A stretch of DNA of 56,787 nucleotides from Flavihumibacter solisilvae (GCF_000814475.1 NZ_JSVC01000023.1:1-56787), one strand, 5' to 3'. Counted from the stretch's first letter, positions 7,305 to 17,538 are shown. The notes: generated by a model from the letters alone, not told the origin. Numbers and translations are program-made.

Positions 7305-9173
7305 TTCGAGCCAGCGCATTTCCTTTAATTCGAGCTCTTCGGATACCCTGCCGATTCTTTCAGAAACCAATTGGAGCCGTGCATAGTCGAGTTGTCCTGC
7401 AGCCAGTTCATTATTCAGTTCAGTCTTTTCTTTTTCAAGCGCAGCAATATCTGTTTCCAGTCCTTCGAACTCCCGCTTTTCCTTGAAAGACATTTTCTTT
7501 TTAGGCGCATTGTCCGTAGTCCTTATCTCAGATTCCCTTACCTGCACTTCAACTGCCGGTTTTATTTCGTCGATTGCTTCCTGGTCTTTTTGCCAGGTCC
7601 GGTACTGGCTGTAATTCCCTGGGAAATCACGAACGAACCCATTGCCTTCAAAGACAAATAAGTGATCCACCAGCCTGTCCATAAAATACCGGTCATGTGA
7701 TACGATCAAAAGGCATCCCTGGTATTCACTGAGAAAATTTTCGAGTACGGAAAGCGTAGGCAGATCGAGGTCATTGGTAGGTTCATCCAATATGAGAAAA
7801 TTGGGATTACGGAATAACATCGTAAGCAACAGCAACCTTTTCTTTTCACCTCCACTTAGCTTGCTGATGTAACTGTACTGCTGGTCCGGACTGAAAAGAA
7901 ACAATTGGAGAAATTGCGCCGCGCTCAGGCTTCCACCGCCCGCAAGGGGAAAACTTTCCGCAAATTGTTTCACATATTCGATCACCCGCATGTCTTCCTT
8001 CCACTGCAGACCCTGTTGCGAGTAATAACCAAATACTATCGTCTCCCCAATATTTACTTTGCCACTGTCAGGCATTTCAATACCCTGCAACATGTTCAGG
8101 AAGGTCGATTTACCCACGCCGTTTTTGCCGATCACTCCAATCCTTTCTCCCTTCTTGAAAGTGTAATCGAATCCCCTGAGAATGATCTTTTCTTCATATT
8201 GTTTATTCAGCTTTTTCAGCTCGATGACTTTTCCCCCGAGACGGCTCATTTTCATCTGTAACTGAAGCTGCTGTTCTTCAAGCCGCTGTTTGGCCTTGGC
8301 TTCTACTTCATAAAAGTTATCAATCCGGCTTTTCGATTTTGTAGTGCGTGCTTTAGGTTGTTTGCGCATCCATTCCAGCTCCTTGCGATACAGGTTCCTG
8401 GCTTTGTCAATTGTTGAGGATTGCTGTTCAGCCCTTGCTGCTTTTCTTTCCATAAAGGATTCGTAATCTCCCTTATAAGCAAAAAGATCATTGCCATCGA
8501 GTTCCCAGATCTCTTCGCAAACTGCGTCCAGGAAATAACGATCGTGTGTAACCAGTAACAGGGTTACCTTTTCCTGGTTCAGGTAATGCTCAAGCCATTC
8601 AACAGTCTGGACATCCAGGTGGTTAGTTGGCTCATCCATAATTAAAAGGGTATGCTTATGTTCAAACCCGATATCGATCAGGGTCCGGGCAAGCGCTACT
8701 CTTTTTCGCTGGCCGCCAGATAAAGTGCCGACAGGCTGCGAAAGCTGGTGAATATTCAGTTTACCAAGGATCTGCTTCACCTTTGCATCGAAATCCCAAC
8801 CGCCGGTCTCATCCATTCTCACAATGGCATTACTCAGCTCGGTTTCGTCTTCCGACTCGCTGGCAGCCTCAAACGCCTTGATCGCATTCAATATGGGATG
8901 ATCATGATGAAAGATGTTATTGAGAACCGAAAGTTCGTCTACAAATCGGGGTTCCTGGTCAAACAAAGCAACTGTGACTTCCTTATTGATCCATACTTTG
9001 CCTTCGTCAGGCGTTTCCTGTCCGGAGAGAATTTTCAACAGTGTGGATTTACCTGAACCATTTCTTGCCACAAGTGCGATCTTGTCGCCTTCCTCAATAT
9101 GAAATGAGATTCCGGAAAATAGTGGTTTAACGCCATAGCTCTTGGCCAGTCCTTCAACAGAAACGTAATGCAT
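7284..9173 (-). CDS. ABC-F family ATP-binding protein (Uup-like)
   Basis: A soluble protein with two ABC ATPase domains and no membrane segments, as in ABC-F proteins that act on ribosomes or in DNA/RNA metabolism. Domain 1 has the Walker A GSGKSTLLK, signature LSGGQRKRVALA and Walker B LLIMDEPTNHLD; domain 2 has GKNGVGKSTFL, LSGGEKKRLLLL and LILDEPTNDLD. The region between them is Arg/Lys-rich (KARTTKSKSRID), like the P-site tRNA interaction motif, and the C-terminus is a coiled coil of about 80 residues as in Uup. The ATG at 9173 gives MHYVSVEGLAKSYG, the usual start; a longer in-frame start at 9230 is unlikely because a -7 element lies between. Its exact subfamily is uncertain. Confidence 0.92.
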   Translation of the reverse strand: MHYVSVEGLAKSYGVKPLFSGISFHIEEGDKIALVARNGSGKSTLLKILSGQETPDEGKVWINKEVTVALFDQEPRFVDELSVLNNIFHHDHPILNAIKAFEAASESEDETELSNAIVRMDETGGWDFDAKVKQILGKLNIHQLSQPVGTLSGGQRKRVALARTLIDIGFEHKHTLLIMDEPTNHLDVQTVEWLEHYLNQEKVTLLLVTHDRYFLDAVCEEIWELDGNDLFAYKGDYESFMERKAARAEQQSSTIDKARNLYRKELEWMRKQPKARTTKSKSRIDNFYEVEAKAKQRLEEQQLQLQMKMSRLGGKVIELKKLNKQYEEKIILRGFDYTFKKGERIGVIGKNGVGKSTFLNMLQGIEMPDSGKVNIGETIVFGYYSQQGLQWKEDMRVIEYVKQFAESFPLAGGGSLSAAQFLQLFLFSPDQQYSYISKLSGGEKKRLLLLTMLFRNPNFLILDEPTNDLDLPTLSVLENFLSEYQGCLLIVSHDRYFMDRLVDHLFVFEGNGFVRDFPGNYSQYRTWQKDQEAIDEIKPAVEVQVRESEIRTTDNAPKKKMSFKEKREFEGLETDIAALEKEKTELNNELAAGQLDYARLQLVSERIGRVSEELELKEMRWLELSELAG

Positions 9174-9177
9174 TCCG

Positions 9178-9185
9178 CAAAGATA
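9178..9185 (-). promoter_or_regulatory. Candidate -7 promoter element of the ABC-F gene
   Basis: On the minus strand TATCTTTG matches the Bacteroidota -7 consensus TAnnTTTG and ends 4 nt before the chosen ATG, so a transcript would start at or next to the start codon. No clear -33 TTG at the usual spacing. Confidence 0.4.
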
Positions 9186-9228
9186 GGTACGGTATTTACA
9201 TATAATTCCTGCAAATTTGTGCCTCTGC

Positions 9229-10284
9229 ATGACATTTATCCGCCATATATCTCTTCATTGTTACCTGGCATTACTGGGAACAATGTTCTCATACGTACTG
9301 GCAGCCCAGGAAGGTAACCTCGCAAAAGCGTTAACTGAAGTTGATTCCAACTACATTCATACAGCTGATGATTTTATTACGGGCCGATTTTATTTTTCGC
9401 AGAAGTACACTTCAATAGTTCTTGAAGGCAGGAAAGAAATCCAGGACCTGAGATACCGTCCGAACACAACCCTGAACATGGGCATCGGTATTACTTACCG
9501 GGCATTCAGTCTTAACCTGGCATATGGATTCCAGTTTCTCAACCGTGACAAGGAAAAAGGTAAGACGCGTTATCTCGACCTTCAAACCCATTTGTATCCG
9601 CGCAACTGGACAATTGATTTTTTCGGCCAGTTGTATAAAGGATATTTTCTTTTTCCCAAAGGCCTGGGGAATAACGATCCTAAAAATTATTACCTGCGAC
9701 CGGACGTCGGAGTGTCATTATTTGGAATAGCACTTTATAATCTTATCAACGGCTCCAGGTTTTCGTACCGCGCCGCGATGCTGCAGAGTGAGTGGCAAAA
9801 AAAATCTGCCGGTACCTGGCTTGTCGGCGGGGAAATCTATGCCGGCTCTTTTTCCGGCGACAGCGTCCTCGTTCCGTCATTGCTGAAAGAAAAATATGAA
9901 CAGGTTGATGTACAAAAGGTCAGGTTCCTGGAAGTGGGACCTGGTGGCGGTTACGCATATACACTGGTATTTAAGGAGAATTTTTTTATTATGGGTTCCG
10001 CAACCCTGAATCTCGATATCGGCTTGTCACGCGAGTTTATTCATGGTGAAACCCACGACAAGATCAGCGTCAGCCCAAATCTTATTTACCGTGCAGTGAT
10101 CGGTTATAACAGCAAGGTCTGGAACCTGAATGTGTCGCTGGTCGGGAACAGGATTGCGGTCAGGGGTGCCAGCACAAACCAGGACTATCTTTTCAATACC
10201 GGCAACTACAGGCTTACGTTTGCACGGAAATTCCTTGTCGGACCGGCACTGAAGAAGAAATTAAGATGGATAGAAAAATTCTGA
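9229..10284 (+). CDS. DUF4421 family outer-membrane-like protein
   Basis: A protein of about 351 residues with a signal peptide ending near YVLAAQ. It is followed by alternating hydrophobic/aromatic strands (for example FYFSQKYTSIVL, LNMGIGITYRAFSLNLAYGF, GWRYLD-type turns) typical of an outer-membrane beta-barrel. FSLNLAYGF, the YLDLQTHLYPRNWTIDFFGQ segment and the FYxG-type turns resemble DUF4421 proteins, which are frequent in Bacteroidota and of unknown role. The ATG at 9229 is used rather than the TTG at 9217. It is divergent from the ABC-F gene and followed after 4 nt by the serine hydrolase gene, so the two are probably cotranscribed. Confidence 0.75.
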   Translation: MTFIRHISLHCYLALLGTMFSYVLAAQEGNLAKALTEVDSNYIHTADDFITGRFYFSQKYTSIVLEGRKEIQDLRYRPNTTLNMGIGITYRAFSLNLAYGFQFLNRDKEKGKTRYLDLQTHLYPRNWTIDFFGQLYKGYFLFPKGLGNNDPKNYYLRPDVGVSLFGIALYNLINGSRFSYRAAMLQSEWQKKSAGTWLVGGEIYAGSFSGDSVLVPSLLKEKYEQVDVQKVRFLEVGPGGGYAYTLVFKENFFIMGSATLNLDIGLSREFIHGETHDKISVSPNLIYRAVIGYNSKVWNLNVSLVGNRIAVRGASTNQDYLFNTGNYRLTFARKFLVGPALKKKLRWIEKF

Positions 10285-10288
10285 TCAT

Positions 10289-11692
10289 ATGAGCCCCGTG
10301 AATTTCAGGCTGATCAAAAGGATCACTTATCTTTTACTTCTTGCCCTGCTCGCTTTTGGAGTCCGCTATGCGTGGCTATCCCTCCCCATAATCACAGGAT
10401 ACAGTGCAAAGATGGCCTGCTCCTGTATGTACCTCAGTGGTCGCCCGATTGATGCCGTCGAAAAGCAGGAGCTGGGCAGCTTTCCACTAAGGCTCGCGTC
10501 CCTAACTGCAGATCCGGGCGACAGTTCAGTAACGGCAACGGTCGCAGGACTCGCCCGGAAAAAGGCCATTTACCGCCAGGGCCTGGGTTGCACTTTGATA
10601 AATGGGACAAGTGAAGCCGAGGTCAGGAAACAGAAGGGCGCACCCGGTCAAATGTTGTTACAGGATCCGGACACAATTCCCTGGCCCAATGGTGATCTCC
10701 TGCCACTGGAACCTGTGAAAGGCATCAACCAGGCCTTGCTGCATCATGCCATGCAGGTGGCCTTCCGTGAAACAGATCCTGACAGGCCATTGCGGACAAG
10801 GGCAGTAGTGGTGCTCTATGAAGGACAGCTCATCGCAGAACAATATGCACCCGGGTTTGACCGCCATACCCCAATGCTGAGCTGGTCAATGGCAAAAAGT
10901 GTAACATCTGCCCTTACAGGCATACTCGTGGGGAAACACAAACTTGACCCGAAAGCTTCACCGCCGGTGCAAGCCTGGATTTCTGCTACTGATGGTCATC
11001 AGCACATCCACCTTGAACACCTTCTGCAGCAAACAACAGGTCTCGACTTTGAAGAAAATTATTCCAGGTCCACAGATGCCACCAATATGCTTTTCAAACA
11101 GGGAGATATGGGAAATTTTGCAGCAGCCAGGCCAATGAAAGACGAACCTGGAAGGGTGTTTTACTATACCAGCGGTAATACTAATATCCTTTCAAGGGTT
11201 ATCCGCACAGCTGTGGGTGATTCTGCTTACCTGGCATTTCCTGCAAAGGAGCTGTTCCAGCCACTGGGAATGCACAGTGCCGTGCTGGAAGCCGATGCTT
11301 CAGGGACTTTTGTCGGATCATCTTACATGTTTGCAGATGCACGGGACTGGGCCCGTTTTGGTTTGTTGTACGCAAATGACGGAGTTTGGAACGGCCAGCG
11401 GATCCTTCCTGAAGGATGGGTGAACGCCACCATAAAACCCGCACCAGCGGCGCCATTGGGAGAATATGGTTACCAGTTCTGGCTGAATGCGGGACAGGCT
11501 GGCAATCCGGCAAACCGGAAATTTCCGGCACTGCCTCCCGACATGTATTATGCTGATGGTTATGAAGGACAATATGTGTTTATCATTCCCTCAAAAAAAC
11601 TTGTGGTGGTCAGACTGGGACAGACTCCCGGACCCTGGTTCGACGTAACTGCGTTTCTGCAGGGGATCATTGAATCACTGCCGGCAGATTAA
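10289..11692 (+). CDS. Membrane-anchored serine hydrolase of the beta-lactamase/penicillin-binding fold
   Basis: The N-terminus has one hydrophobic segment (about 14-35) that acts as an uncleaved anchor or signal. A central class C beta-lactamase-like domain follows, with the nucleophile motif S200-M-A-K203 in LSWSMAKSVTSA, the second element FYYTSGN, and a C-terminal YGYQFW...YADGYEGQY block in the place of the KTG box. Such proteins include esterases and peptidases of cell-wall or small-molecule metabolism. The first 130 residues before the hydrolase domain are less typical and contain a Cys-rich MACSCMYLSG stretch also seen in related Bacteroidota and proteobacterial hydrolases. It starts 4 nt after the DUF4421 gene; the 3' end lies 3 nt from the convergent lactonase gene. 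Substrate unknown. Confidence 0.85.
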   Translation: MSPVNFRLIKRITYLLLLALLAFGVRYAWLSLPIITGYSAKMACSCMYLSGRPIDAVEKQELGSFPLRLASLTADPGDSSVTATVAGLARKKAIYRQGLGCTLINGTSEAEVRKQKGAPGQMLLQDPDTIPWPNGDLLPLEPVKGINQALLHHAMQVAFRETDPDRPLRTRAVVVLYEGQLIAEQYAPGFDRHTPMLSWSMAKSVTSALTGILVGKHKLDPKASPPVQAWISATDGHQHIHLEHLLQQTTGLDFEENYSRSTDATNMLFKQGDMGNFAAARPMKDEPGRVFYYTSGNTNILSRVIRTAVGDSAYLAFPAKELFQPLGMHSAVLEADASGTFVGSSYMFADARDWARFGLLYANDGVWNGQRILPEGWVNATIKPAPAAPLGEYGYQFWLNAGQAGNPANRKFPALPPDMYYADGYEGQYVFIIPSKKLVVVRLGQTPGPWFDVTAFLQGIIESLPAD

Positions 11693-11695
11693 CTA

Positions 11696-12820
11696 TTAAC
11701 GAACAGGATACAATTGCAGGCAGACCGGGTTGCCAACATGAATTATGTTCTCTGTGTTGGCAAGCTTACCTGTCTCGGGGTTCTTGCGGAAGATCCTGAT
11801 GTCATCAGTTTCCTGGTTTGCCACCAGAAGATATTTCCCTTCAGGGCTCAGGGTAAAGTTTCTCGGCTTTTTGCCAATTACATCCTGGGAACCTTCATAT
11901 TTAAGATTTCCATTTTTCTGATCTATTGAGAAAATGGCTATGTCATTTGCCGCGTAACGGTTTGAAGCATAAAGGAACCTGCCATCAGCTGATACGTGAA
12001 TGTCTGCGCTTCCCCTGTCGCCCTTATAACCGGGAGCATGTGCGTCTATACTGTTAGTACGTTTCAGGGTTCCGTTCTTATATTGCCAGCTGCTGACATT
12101 GCCGGACATTTCTTCAATAAGATACAACCACCTGCCATTGGGATGAAAGGAGAGGTGCCGTGGACCGCTACCGGGTACAGCCTCTGCAAACGACTGCTTC
12201 GCAGCTTTCAACGGCTTTTCCTTCGCTGATTCATCGAATGAATAAATCATAATACGGTCTAATCCCAGGTCGGATACGAGCAGGAATTTATTATCCGGGG
12301 TGAAAACAGTTGAATGCACATGCGGACCTTCCTGGCGGGAACGATCTTTTCCTGAGCCGGCATGCCTGATCTCCTGGTAATTGTCACTGAGACTTCCATC
12401 ACTGTTAATGGCGTACGCTACAAAGTTTCCGGAACCATAATTTCCTGCTATTACCCATTTGCGGTTTGGAGATACTGTGATATAACAGGGATAATCACCA
12501 AAAGAAGTGCGGGTGTTGAGCAGCGTCAGTTTTCCAGATTGTTTATCAAATGAAAATGCGCTGATTGAGCCGGGAGTGTTGCCGCCGGTTTCGGAAACAG
12601 CATACACAAAATTTCCATCGTGTGAAACAGCGAGATAGGAGGGTTGGCTGATACGCGCTGAATCCAGCGGAGTGGCTGAACCATCTGCTGCATTAAATCG
12701 GAAGACATAAATTCCTTCACTACTGCCTGTGGTATAGGTGCCGGTGAAAAGGAAATATTCCTGTGCTGAAGCTGTCATTGTGATGACGATTAGCGTGAAT
12801 AAACAGAATAGTCGCTGCAT
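11696..12820 (-). CDS. Lactonase family beta-propeller protein (6-phosphogluconolactonase-like), exported
   Basis: A 374-residue protein with a signal peptide ending near TASAQ and a seven-bladed propeller of the lactonase/YbhE type. Repeated blade motifs such as YLAVSHDGNFVYAVSE, YITVSPNRKWVIAGNYGSGN, HLSFHPNGRWLYLIEE and IHVSADGRFLYASNR are visible. The GNYGSGNF and GPHVHS motifs are typical of the Pgl family. The cytoplasmic family member hydrolyses 6-phosphogluconolactone; the signal peptide here suggests another, periplasmic lactone substrate. It is followed upstream on the same strand by the J-protein gene with a 10-nt gap, suggesting a two-gene unit. Confidence 0.88.
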   Translation of the reverse strand: MQRLFCLFTLIVITMTASAQEYFLFTGTYTTGSSEGIYVFRFNAADGSATPLDSARISQPSYLAVSHDGNFVYAVSETGGNTPGSISAFSFDKQSGKLTLLNTRTSFGDYPCYITVSPNRKWVIAGNYGSGNFVAYAINSDGSLSDNYQEIRHAGSGKDRSRQEGPHVHSTVFTPDNKFLLVSDLGLDRIMIYSFDESAKEKPLKAAKQSFAEAVPGSGPRHLSFHPNGRWLYLIEEMSGNVSSWQYKNGTLKRTNSIDAHAPGYKGDRGSADIHVSADGRFLYASNRYAANDIAIFSIDQKNGNLKYEGSQDVIGKKPRNFTLSPEGKYLLVANQETDDIRIFRKNPETGKLANTENIIHVGNPVCLQLYPVR

Positions 12821-12830
12821 TCTCCAGGTA

Positions 12831-13481
12831 TTAAGCGGATGTATAAATAAAATAACAGATCAATAAAGCTATCAAAAGCATCACTATTCCTTTGTATTTA
12901 TCCCATAAATATTGCTGCTTTTTTTTCCGGATGGCATTGTGGATGGACAGAATGAGCTGGTTATCGGTGCCGGCTATGCGAACAAGCTTGGCTGCCAAAG
13001 CAGAAAGAAAATTGTAAGGCAGGGGCTGGATGCTTGTCAACACAGATGTCACAATCTCCCGGTTAACCTCAAATTGCCCTTTGTCTGAAAGCATGTTTAC
13101 ATGGTGTTCATTCAGCAACTGGTGTATTTGCCTTTCCAGTGCATCATGATTCATTCTGAATACATCAAGTGAGGCTACATATTTTTCAACATGGCGGGCT
13201 TGTTGCAACAACAGCTCCGGGGTCGCTTCCCGGAATGCGCCTACGGGCGCGGAGGAAAAGCCGTGTTGCCAGCGTTTGTGGTTGTATTCGCTGCGCCTTA
13301 CGGGGTTGCTCAGCACTTCGTATGCCTCCTTTATCTCGCGGAAATGATGGATCGCAAATGGATTTCCGGTATTACGATCGGGGTGGTATCGCATGGCAAG
13401 TTTTCTGAATGCCTTCTTGATGGCAGCGTCTGTTGCTCCAGGTGTGATCTCAAGAATTTCATAGTAGTCTTTCAATGCCAT
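12831..13481 (-). CDS. J-domain protein with C-terminal membrane anchor
   Basis: The N-terminal 65 residues are a J domain with HPD at 33-35 (RYHPDRN), which stimulates Hsp70 (DnaK) ATPase. There is no Gly/Phe-rich region, zinc finger or DnaJ substrate domain, so it is a class III J-protein. The middle is helical, and the last ~20 residues (GIVMLLIALLICYFIYTSA) form a single hydrophobic helix with a 0-2 residue tail, so it is probably tail-anchored in the inner membrane with the J domain in the cytoplasm. It likely recruits DnaK to the membrane. It lies 10 nt upstream of the lactonase gene. Confidence 0.88.
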   Translation of the reverse strand: MALKDYYEILEITPGATDAAIKKAFRKLAMRYHPDRNTGNPFAIHHFREIKEAYEVLSNPVRRSEYNHKRWQHGFSSAPVGAFREATPELLLQQARHVEKYVASLDVFRMNHDALERQIHQLLNEHHVNMLSDKGQFEVNREIVTSVLTSIQPLPYNFLSALAAKLVRIAGTDNQLILSIHNAIRKKKQQYLWDKYKGIVMLLIALLICYFIYTSA

Positions 13482-13585
13482 ACTGCCACGCGAAGGTAAA
13501 CAGGGAAGAGTAATTTCTTAAACCGGATAACAAAACCGAGATTGCGTCGTTGTTATAAAGTAAAACATCCAGTATCTGTCTGACT

Positions 13586-14515
13586 ATGAAAAACTGCTTA
13601 AATTTCAGTATCCGTACCGCGGCCTTCGGGCTGTTAATAGGTTCCCTGGTATCCTGTGAATGGAAAGAGCCTGCCGCCCAGGCCAGTGTATTAAAACCAG
13701 GACCTGCACCTGCAAAAACAGAAGCGTCCGCAAACACTGCTGCAAACCATGCATCCCCGGCAGAAGCTGCACCTCCCGCAGGCACAGTAAAAATCGAACC
13801 AGCATCAACGCCCGCAGCGGAAATTATGGCCAGGAAACAAGTGCCCATCCTGTGTTATCACCAGGTACGGGATTACCGGCCCACGGATTCAAAGTCAGCC
13901 CGCGACTATATTGTTCCAACTGCAGATTTTAAAGCGCAGATGAAGGGCCTGGCAGACAGCGGTTATACCACGATCCTGCCTGAACAATTATACCAGTACC
14001 TCAGCTCCGGCACGCAATTGCCTGAAAAGTCCGTAATGATCACGTTCGACGACGGCTGTGATGAGCAGTTCGATATTACCCGCGACATTTTGAAACCCCT
14101 TGATTTCAAGGCTGCCTTTTTCATTATGACAGTATCGGTAAACCGGCCAAACTTCATGCGTGCAGAACAGTTGAAGCAACTTTCTGATGAAGGTCATTCT
14201 ATCGGTTTACATACGTGGGACCACCATAACGTGAAACAATACCAGGGCGATGATTGGGTAAAGCAGATCGAAAAGCCTAAAGCACAACTGGAAAAAATCA
14301 CCGGCCGTCCTGTTCAGTTCTTCGCATATCCATTCGGGCTATGGAACCAGGCTGCCATTCCTGAGTTGAAGTCACGCGGTATGGTTGCTGCCTTTCAACT
14401 TTCAACCCCTAGGCTGGCCGAATCTCCGCTCTATACAATCAGGAGAATTATTGTGCCTGGTGGCTGGACTGGAGCGCAGTTAGTCAACAGGATGAAATCC
14501 GGATTTAAAGGCTGA
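13586..14515 (+). CDS. Polysaccharide deacetylase family lipoprotein (NodB domain)
   Basis: A NodB-fold carbohydrate esterase. The signal ends in SLVSC with Cys24 as likely lipid site, then an Ala/Pro-rich linker of about 60 residues, then the catalytic domain. Key residues are visible: TFDDG at 153-157 with the catalytic base and metal Asp, and the metal His pair in H209-T-W-D-H213. The segment FFAYPFGLWN is the third NodB motif. Members remove N-acetyl groups from chitin, peptidoglycan or surface polysaccharides; the substrate here is unknown. A strong terminator follows. Confidence 0.9.
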   Translation: MKNCLNFSIRTAAFGLLIGSLVSCEWKEPAAQASVLKPGPAPAKTEASANTAANHASPAEAAPPAGTVKIEPASTPAAEIMARKQVPILCYHQVRDYRPTDSKSARDYIVPTADFKAQMKGLADSGYTTILPEQLYQYLSSGTQLPEKSVMITFDDGCDEQFDITRDILKPLDFKAAFFIMTVSVNRPNFMRAEQLKQLSDEGHSIGLHTWDHHNVKQYQGDDWVKQIEKPKAQLEKITGRPVQFFAYPFGLWNQAAIPELKSRGMVAAFQLSTPRLAESPLYTIRRIIVPGGWTGAQLVNRMKSGFKG

Positions 14516-14561
14516 CCATGATACTCCTTCAAATTCAGCATTAGTTACGCCCATAAAAGAC

Positions 14562-14593
14562 AAAAGGTCAATGAATTATTTCATTGACCTTTT
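14562..14593. terminator. Bidirectional intrinsic terminator
   Basis: A perfect 14-bp stem (AAAAGGTCAATGAA at 14562-14575 with its complement at 14580-14593) around a TTAT loop. The plus strand continues with T residues and the minus strand ends in T residues as well. It separates the convergent deacetylase and gcvP genes. Confidence 0.9.
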
Positions 14594-14594
14594 T

Positions 14595-14618
14595 CTATTC
14601 ACTTATTCACCTATTCAC
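14595..14618. repeat. Three tandem octamers YTATTCAC
   Basis: Immediately after the terminator the plus strand reads CTATTCAC, TTATTCAC, CTATTCAC (14595-14602, 14603-14610, 14611-14618). It lies between the terminator and the gcvP stop codon. A related octamer array with TCATTCAC units on the complementary strand lies at 55461-55492. Confidence 0.75.
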
Positions 14619-14636
14619 TTACCGATAAACCGTAGT

Positions 14637-17507
14637 TCAACTAACGGCTTCTTCGTAAGCGCTTACAGGTTCACAGGTACAGATCAGGTTTCTGTCACCC
14701 ACAGTATTATTCACCCTTCCAACTGATGGCCAGAATTTGTTTTCCTTTACATAGTCGAGCGGGAAAGCAGCCTGCTGACGGCTATATGGACGTTGCCACT
14801 CATCGGCAGTGATCACAAACTGTGTATGTGGGGCGTTTTTCAAAACGTTGTTTGTTTTGTCCGCCGTACCATTTTCAACCGCCGCAATTTCCTCACGGAT
14901 AGCCAGCAGCGCATCACAGAACCTGTCGAGCTCCGCTTTGTCCTCGCTTTCTGTCGGTTCGATCATGATGGTTCCGGGAACAGGGAAACTCATTGTCGGA
15001 GCGTGAAAGCCATAGTCCATCAGTCGTTTTGCAATGTCTTCCGCTTCAATGCCGGCACTGGTCTTGAACGGTCTCAGGTCCACAATAAATTCGTGTGCAC
15101 AGGTTCCGTTATGGCTGGTATAAAGGATCGGGTAAGCCGATTCCAGCCTCGCCTTCATATAGTTTGCATTCAGAATTGCATATTCAGTTGAAGCTTTCAG
15201 TCCACTTGCTCCCAACATCCTGCAGTATGCGTAGCTGATCAGTAAAATGGAAGCAGATCCATAGGGCGCTGCTGATACAGCAGATTTTCCGTCACCGAGT
15301 GACCAGTGACCGGGAAGGTGAGGAGCGAGGTGAGACTTCACGCAGATGGGCCCCATTCCAGGTCCACCACCACCGTGAGGAATCGCAAATGTCTTGTGCA
15401 GGTTCAGGTGGCACACATCTGCCCCGATCAGTCCGGGTGAAGTGAGTCCTACCTGTGCATTCATATTGGCGCCATCAAGGTATACCTGTCCGCCGTGCTG
15501 GTGCACCACATCACAGATATCTTTAACACCTTCTTCGAAAATGCCATACGTGCTCGGGTAAGTGATCATCGTACCCGCGAGGTTTGCACTATGTTGTTCA
15601 GCTTTCGCTTTAAAGTCGTCAACATCTATATAACCATTTTCCAGTGCCTTTACCACCACTACTTTCATTCCGGCCATTACGGCTGACGCCGGGTTGGTAC
15701 CATGTGCCGAAATCGGGATGAGGATCACGTTGCGGTGACCATGGCCAGTAGCAATATGGTAATTCCTGATGGCAAGCAGTCCGGCATATTCACCCTGTGC
15801 GCCACTGTTTGGCTGCATGCTGCAGGCATCGAGGCCGGTGATATTGCAAAGGAATGCCGACAGTTCGGAGATCACCTGCTGGTATCCTGCTGCCTGGTCA
15901 ACCGGGGCAAAGGGATGGATGCGGCTGAAGTGGCTCCAGCTCAATGGAATCATTTCAGTTGCTGCATTCAGCTTCATAGTACAGCTTCCCAGGGAGATCA
16001 TGGAAGTATTCAGCGAAAGATCCTTGTTTTCCAGCGATTTGATATACCGCATCATCTGGCTTTCACTGCGGTGCGAGTTGAACACCGGGTGGGTCAGGTA
16101 GAGTGAAGTACGGGTAAGAGAGGATGGGATGTTATCCAGTGACGCCTCGTTATCAAATATAACGCTGCTGGTATCTTCACCAATTGAAGCCGCAAAAACG
16201 GAAACAATATCCAGTACATCAGACTGTGTGGTTGTTTCATCCAGGGAGATTCCAATTGTATTTTCTGAATAATAAAAGTTGATCTGCTGGTTGAGGGCAT
16301 TTTCCCTTACTGCATCAACATTGTTAGTGCTTACGTGGATGGTGTCAAAGAAATTCTGATTAATAACTTCGAAACCGAGGTTGCCGAGTTCAATGGCCAG
16401 GGTCCGCGTAAGTAATGCTGTGCGCTTCGCTATGTTACGCAGGCCGGCGGGGCCGTGATAAACAGCGTACATCGCCGCCATGTTGGCAAGCAGTGCCTGG
16501 GCAGTGCAGATGTTTGAAGTTGCTTTCTCGCGTTTAATGTGCTGCTCGCGGGTTTGAAGGGCCATGCGGAGTGCACGGTTGCCGGCAGCATCAACGCTAA
16601 CACCAATTATCCTTCCCGGTATGGATCGCTTGAAATCATCTTTCGCACTAAAGAAAGCGGCATGCGGTCCACCATATCCAAGTGGAACACCGAAACGCTG
16701 CGCAGAACCAAAGGCCACGTCGGCACCCAGTTCACCCGGCGGGGTAAGCAGTGTGAGCGCGAGCAGGTCGGTTGCCATAGCAACATAGCCGCCCACAGAA
16801 TGAATTGTATTAATGAATGAACGGAAGTCTTCAATGCTGCCGTCTTCACCAGGGTACTGGATGAGTGCACCGAAATAACTGTTATCAATAGCCGCATTCC
16901 GGTAGTCGCCAAATACCACTTCTATTCCAATTGGATTAGCCCGGGTGATCAGCAGGTCCTTGGTCTGGCGGAAAACATTGTTGTCAACGAAAAACCGGGG
17001 CTGGTTGATCTGCTCCGTCCTGTTTACATGGTGAAAGAACATGTTCATAGCCTCAGCAGCTGCCGTAGCTTCGTCAAGAAGGGAAGCGTTGGCCAGCGGC
17101 AAACCGGTAAGATCACTGATCATGGTCTGGTAGTTAAGCAGACTTTCCAGCCTTCCCTGGGAGATCTCCGCCTGGTACGGTGTGTATTGGGTATACCATC
17201 CCGGGTTCTCAAAAATATTCCGGAGAATCACACTAGGGGTGATGGTATCATAATATCCCTGGCCAATGTAGTTCCTGAAAACCTTGTTTTTAAGTGAAAT
17301 TTCTTTCAGCTCTTTCAACAGCTGTGCTTCACTGACAGCATCAGGTACGGAAAGCTCATCTTTTTTACGGATCGAAGCCGGGATGGTGCGGTCGATCAAT
17401 TCTTCCAGGCGTTTGTATCCTGTAACAGCAAGCAGTTCCTTAGTCGAGGACAAAGTGCCTATGTGACGGGCAGGAAATTCATTCGATTGTGATTGGAATA
17501 AATTCAT
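14637..17507 (-). CDS. gcvP: Glycine dehydrogenase (aminomethyl-transferring), P protein
   Basis: Cytoplasmic PLP enzyme of the glycine cleavage system: it decarboxylates glycine and passes the aminomethyl group to the lipoyl arm of GcvH. At about 956 residues it is the single-chain form. The PLP-binding motif [17 protein letters not shown] is present with Lys705. Other landmarks are RHIG near the N-terminus, [14 protein letters not shown] and [11 protein letters not shown]. The ATG at 17507 ([11 protein letters not shown]) is chosen over an upstream in-frame start at 17549, which would lie around the promoter. No gcvT or gcvH is nearby, so the system is dispersed. Confidence 0.96.
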   Translation of the reverse strand: MNLFQSQSNEFPARHIGTLSSTKELLAVTGYKRLEELIDRTIPASIRKKDELSVPDAVSEAQLLKELKEISLKNKVFRNYIGQGYYDTITPSVILRNIFENPGWYTQYTPYQAEISQGRLESLLNYQTMISDLTGLPLANASLLDEATAAAEAMNMFFHHVNRTEQINQPRFFVDNNVFRQTKDLLITRANPIGIEVVFGDYRNAAIDNSYFGALIQYPGEDGSIEDFRSFINTIHSVGGYVAMATDLLALTLLTPPGELGADVAFGSAQRFGVPLGYGGPHAAFFSAKDDFKRSIPGRIIGVSVDAAGNRALRMALQTREQHIKREKATSNICTAQALLANMAAMYAVYHGPAGLRNIAKRTALLTRTLAIELGNLGFEVINQNFFDTIHVSTNNVDAVRENALNQQINFYYSENTIGISLDETTTQSDVLDIVSVFAASIGEDTSSVIFDNEASLDNIPSSLTRTSLYLTHPVFNSHRSESQMMRYIKSLENKDLSLNTSMISLGSCTMKLNAATEMIPLSWSHFSRIHPFAPVDQAAGYQQVISELSAFLCNITGLDACSMQPNSGAQGEYAGLLAIRNYHIATGHGHRNVILIPISAHGTNPASAVMAGMKVVVVKALENGYIDVDDFKAKAEQHSANLAGTMITYPSTYGIFEEGVKDICDVVHQHGGQVYLDGANMNAQVGLTSPGLIGADVCHLNLHKTFAIPHGGGGPGMGPICVKSHLAPHLPGHWSLGDGKSAVSAAPYGSASILLISYAYCRMLGASGLKASTEYAILNANYMKARLESAYPILYTSHNGTCAHEFIVDLRPFKTSAGIEAEDIAKRLMDYGFHAPTMSFPVPGTIMIEPTESEDKAELDRFCDALLAIREEIAAVENGTADKTNNVLKNAPHTQFVITADEWQRPYSRQQAAFPLDYVKENKFWPSVGRVNNTVGDRNLICTCEPVSAYEEAVS

Positions 17508-17538
17508 ATTAGTAACGGGTTGACCTTTTTTCGATGCG

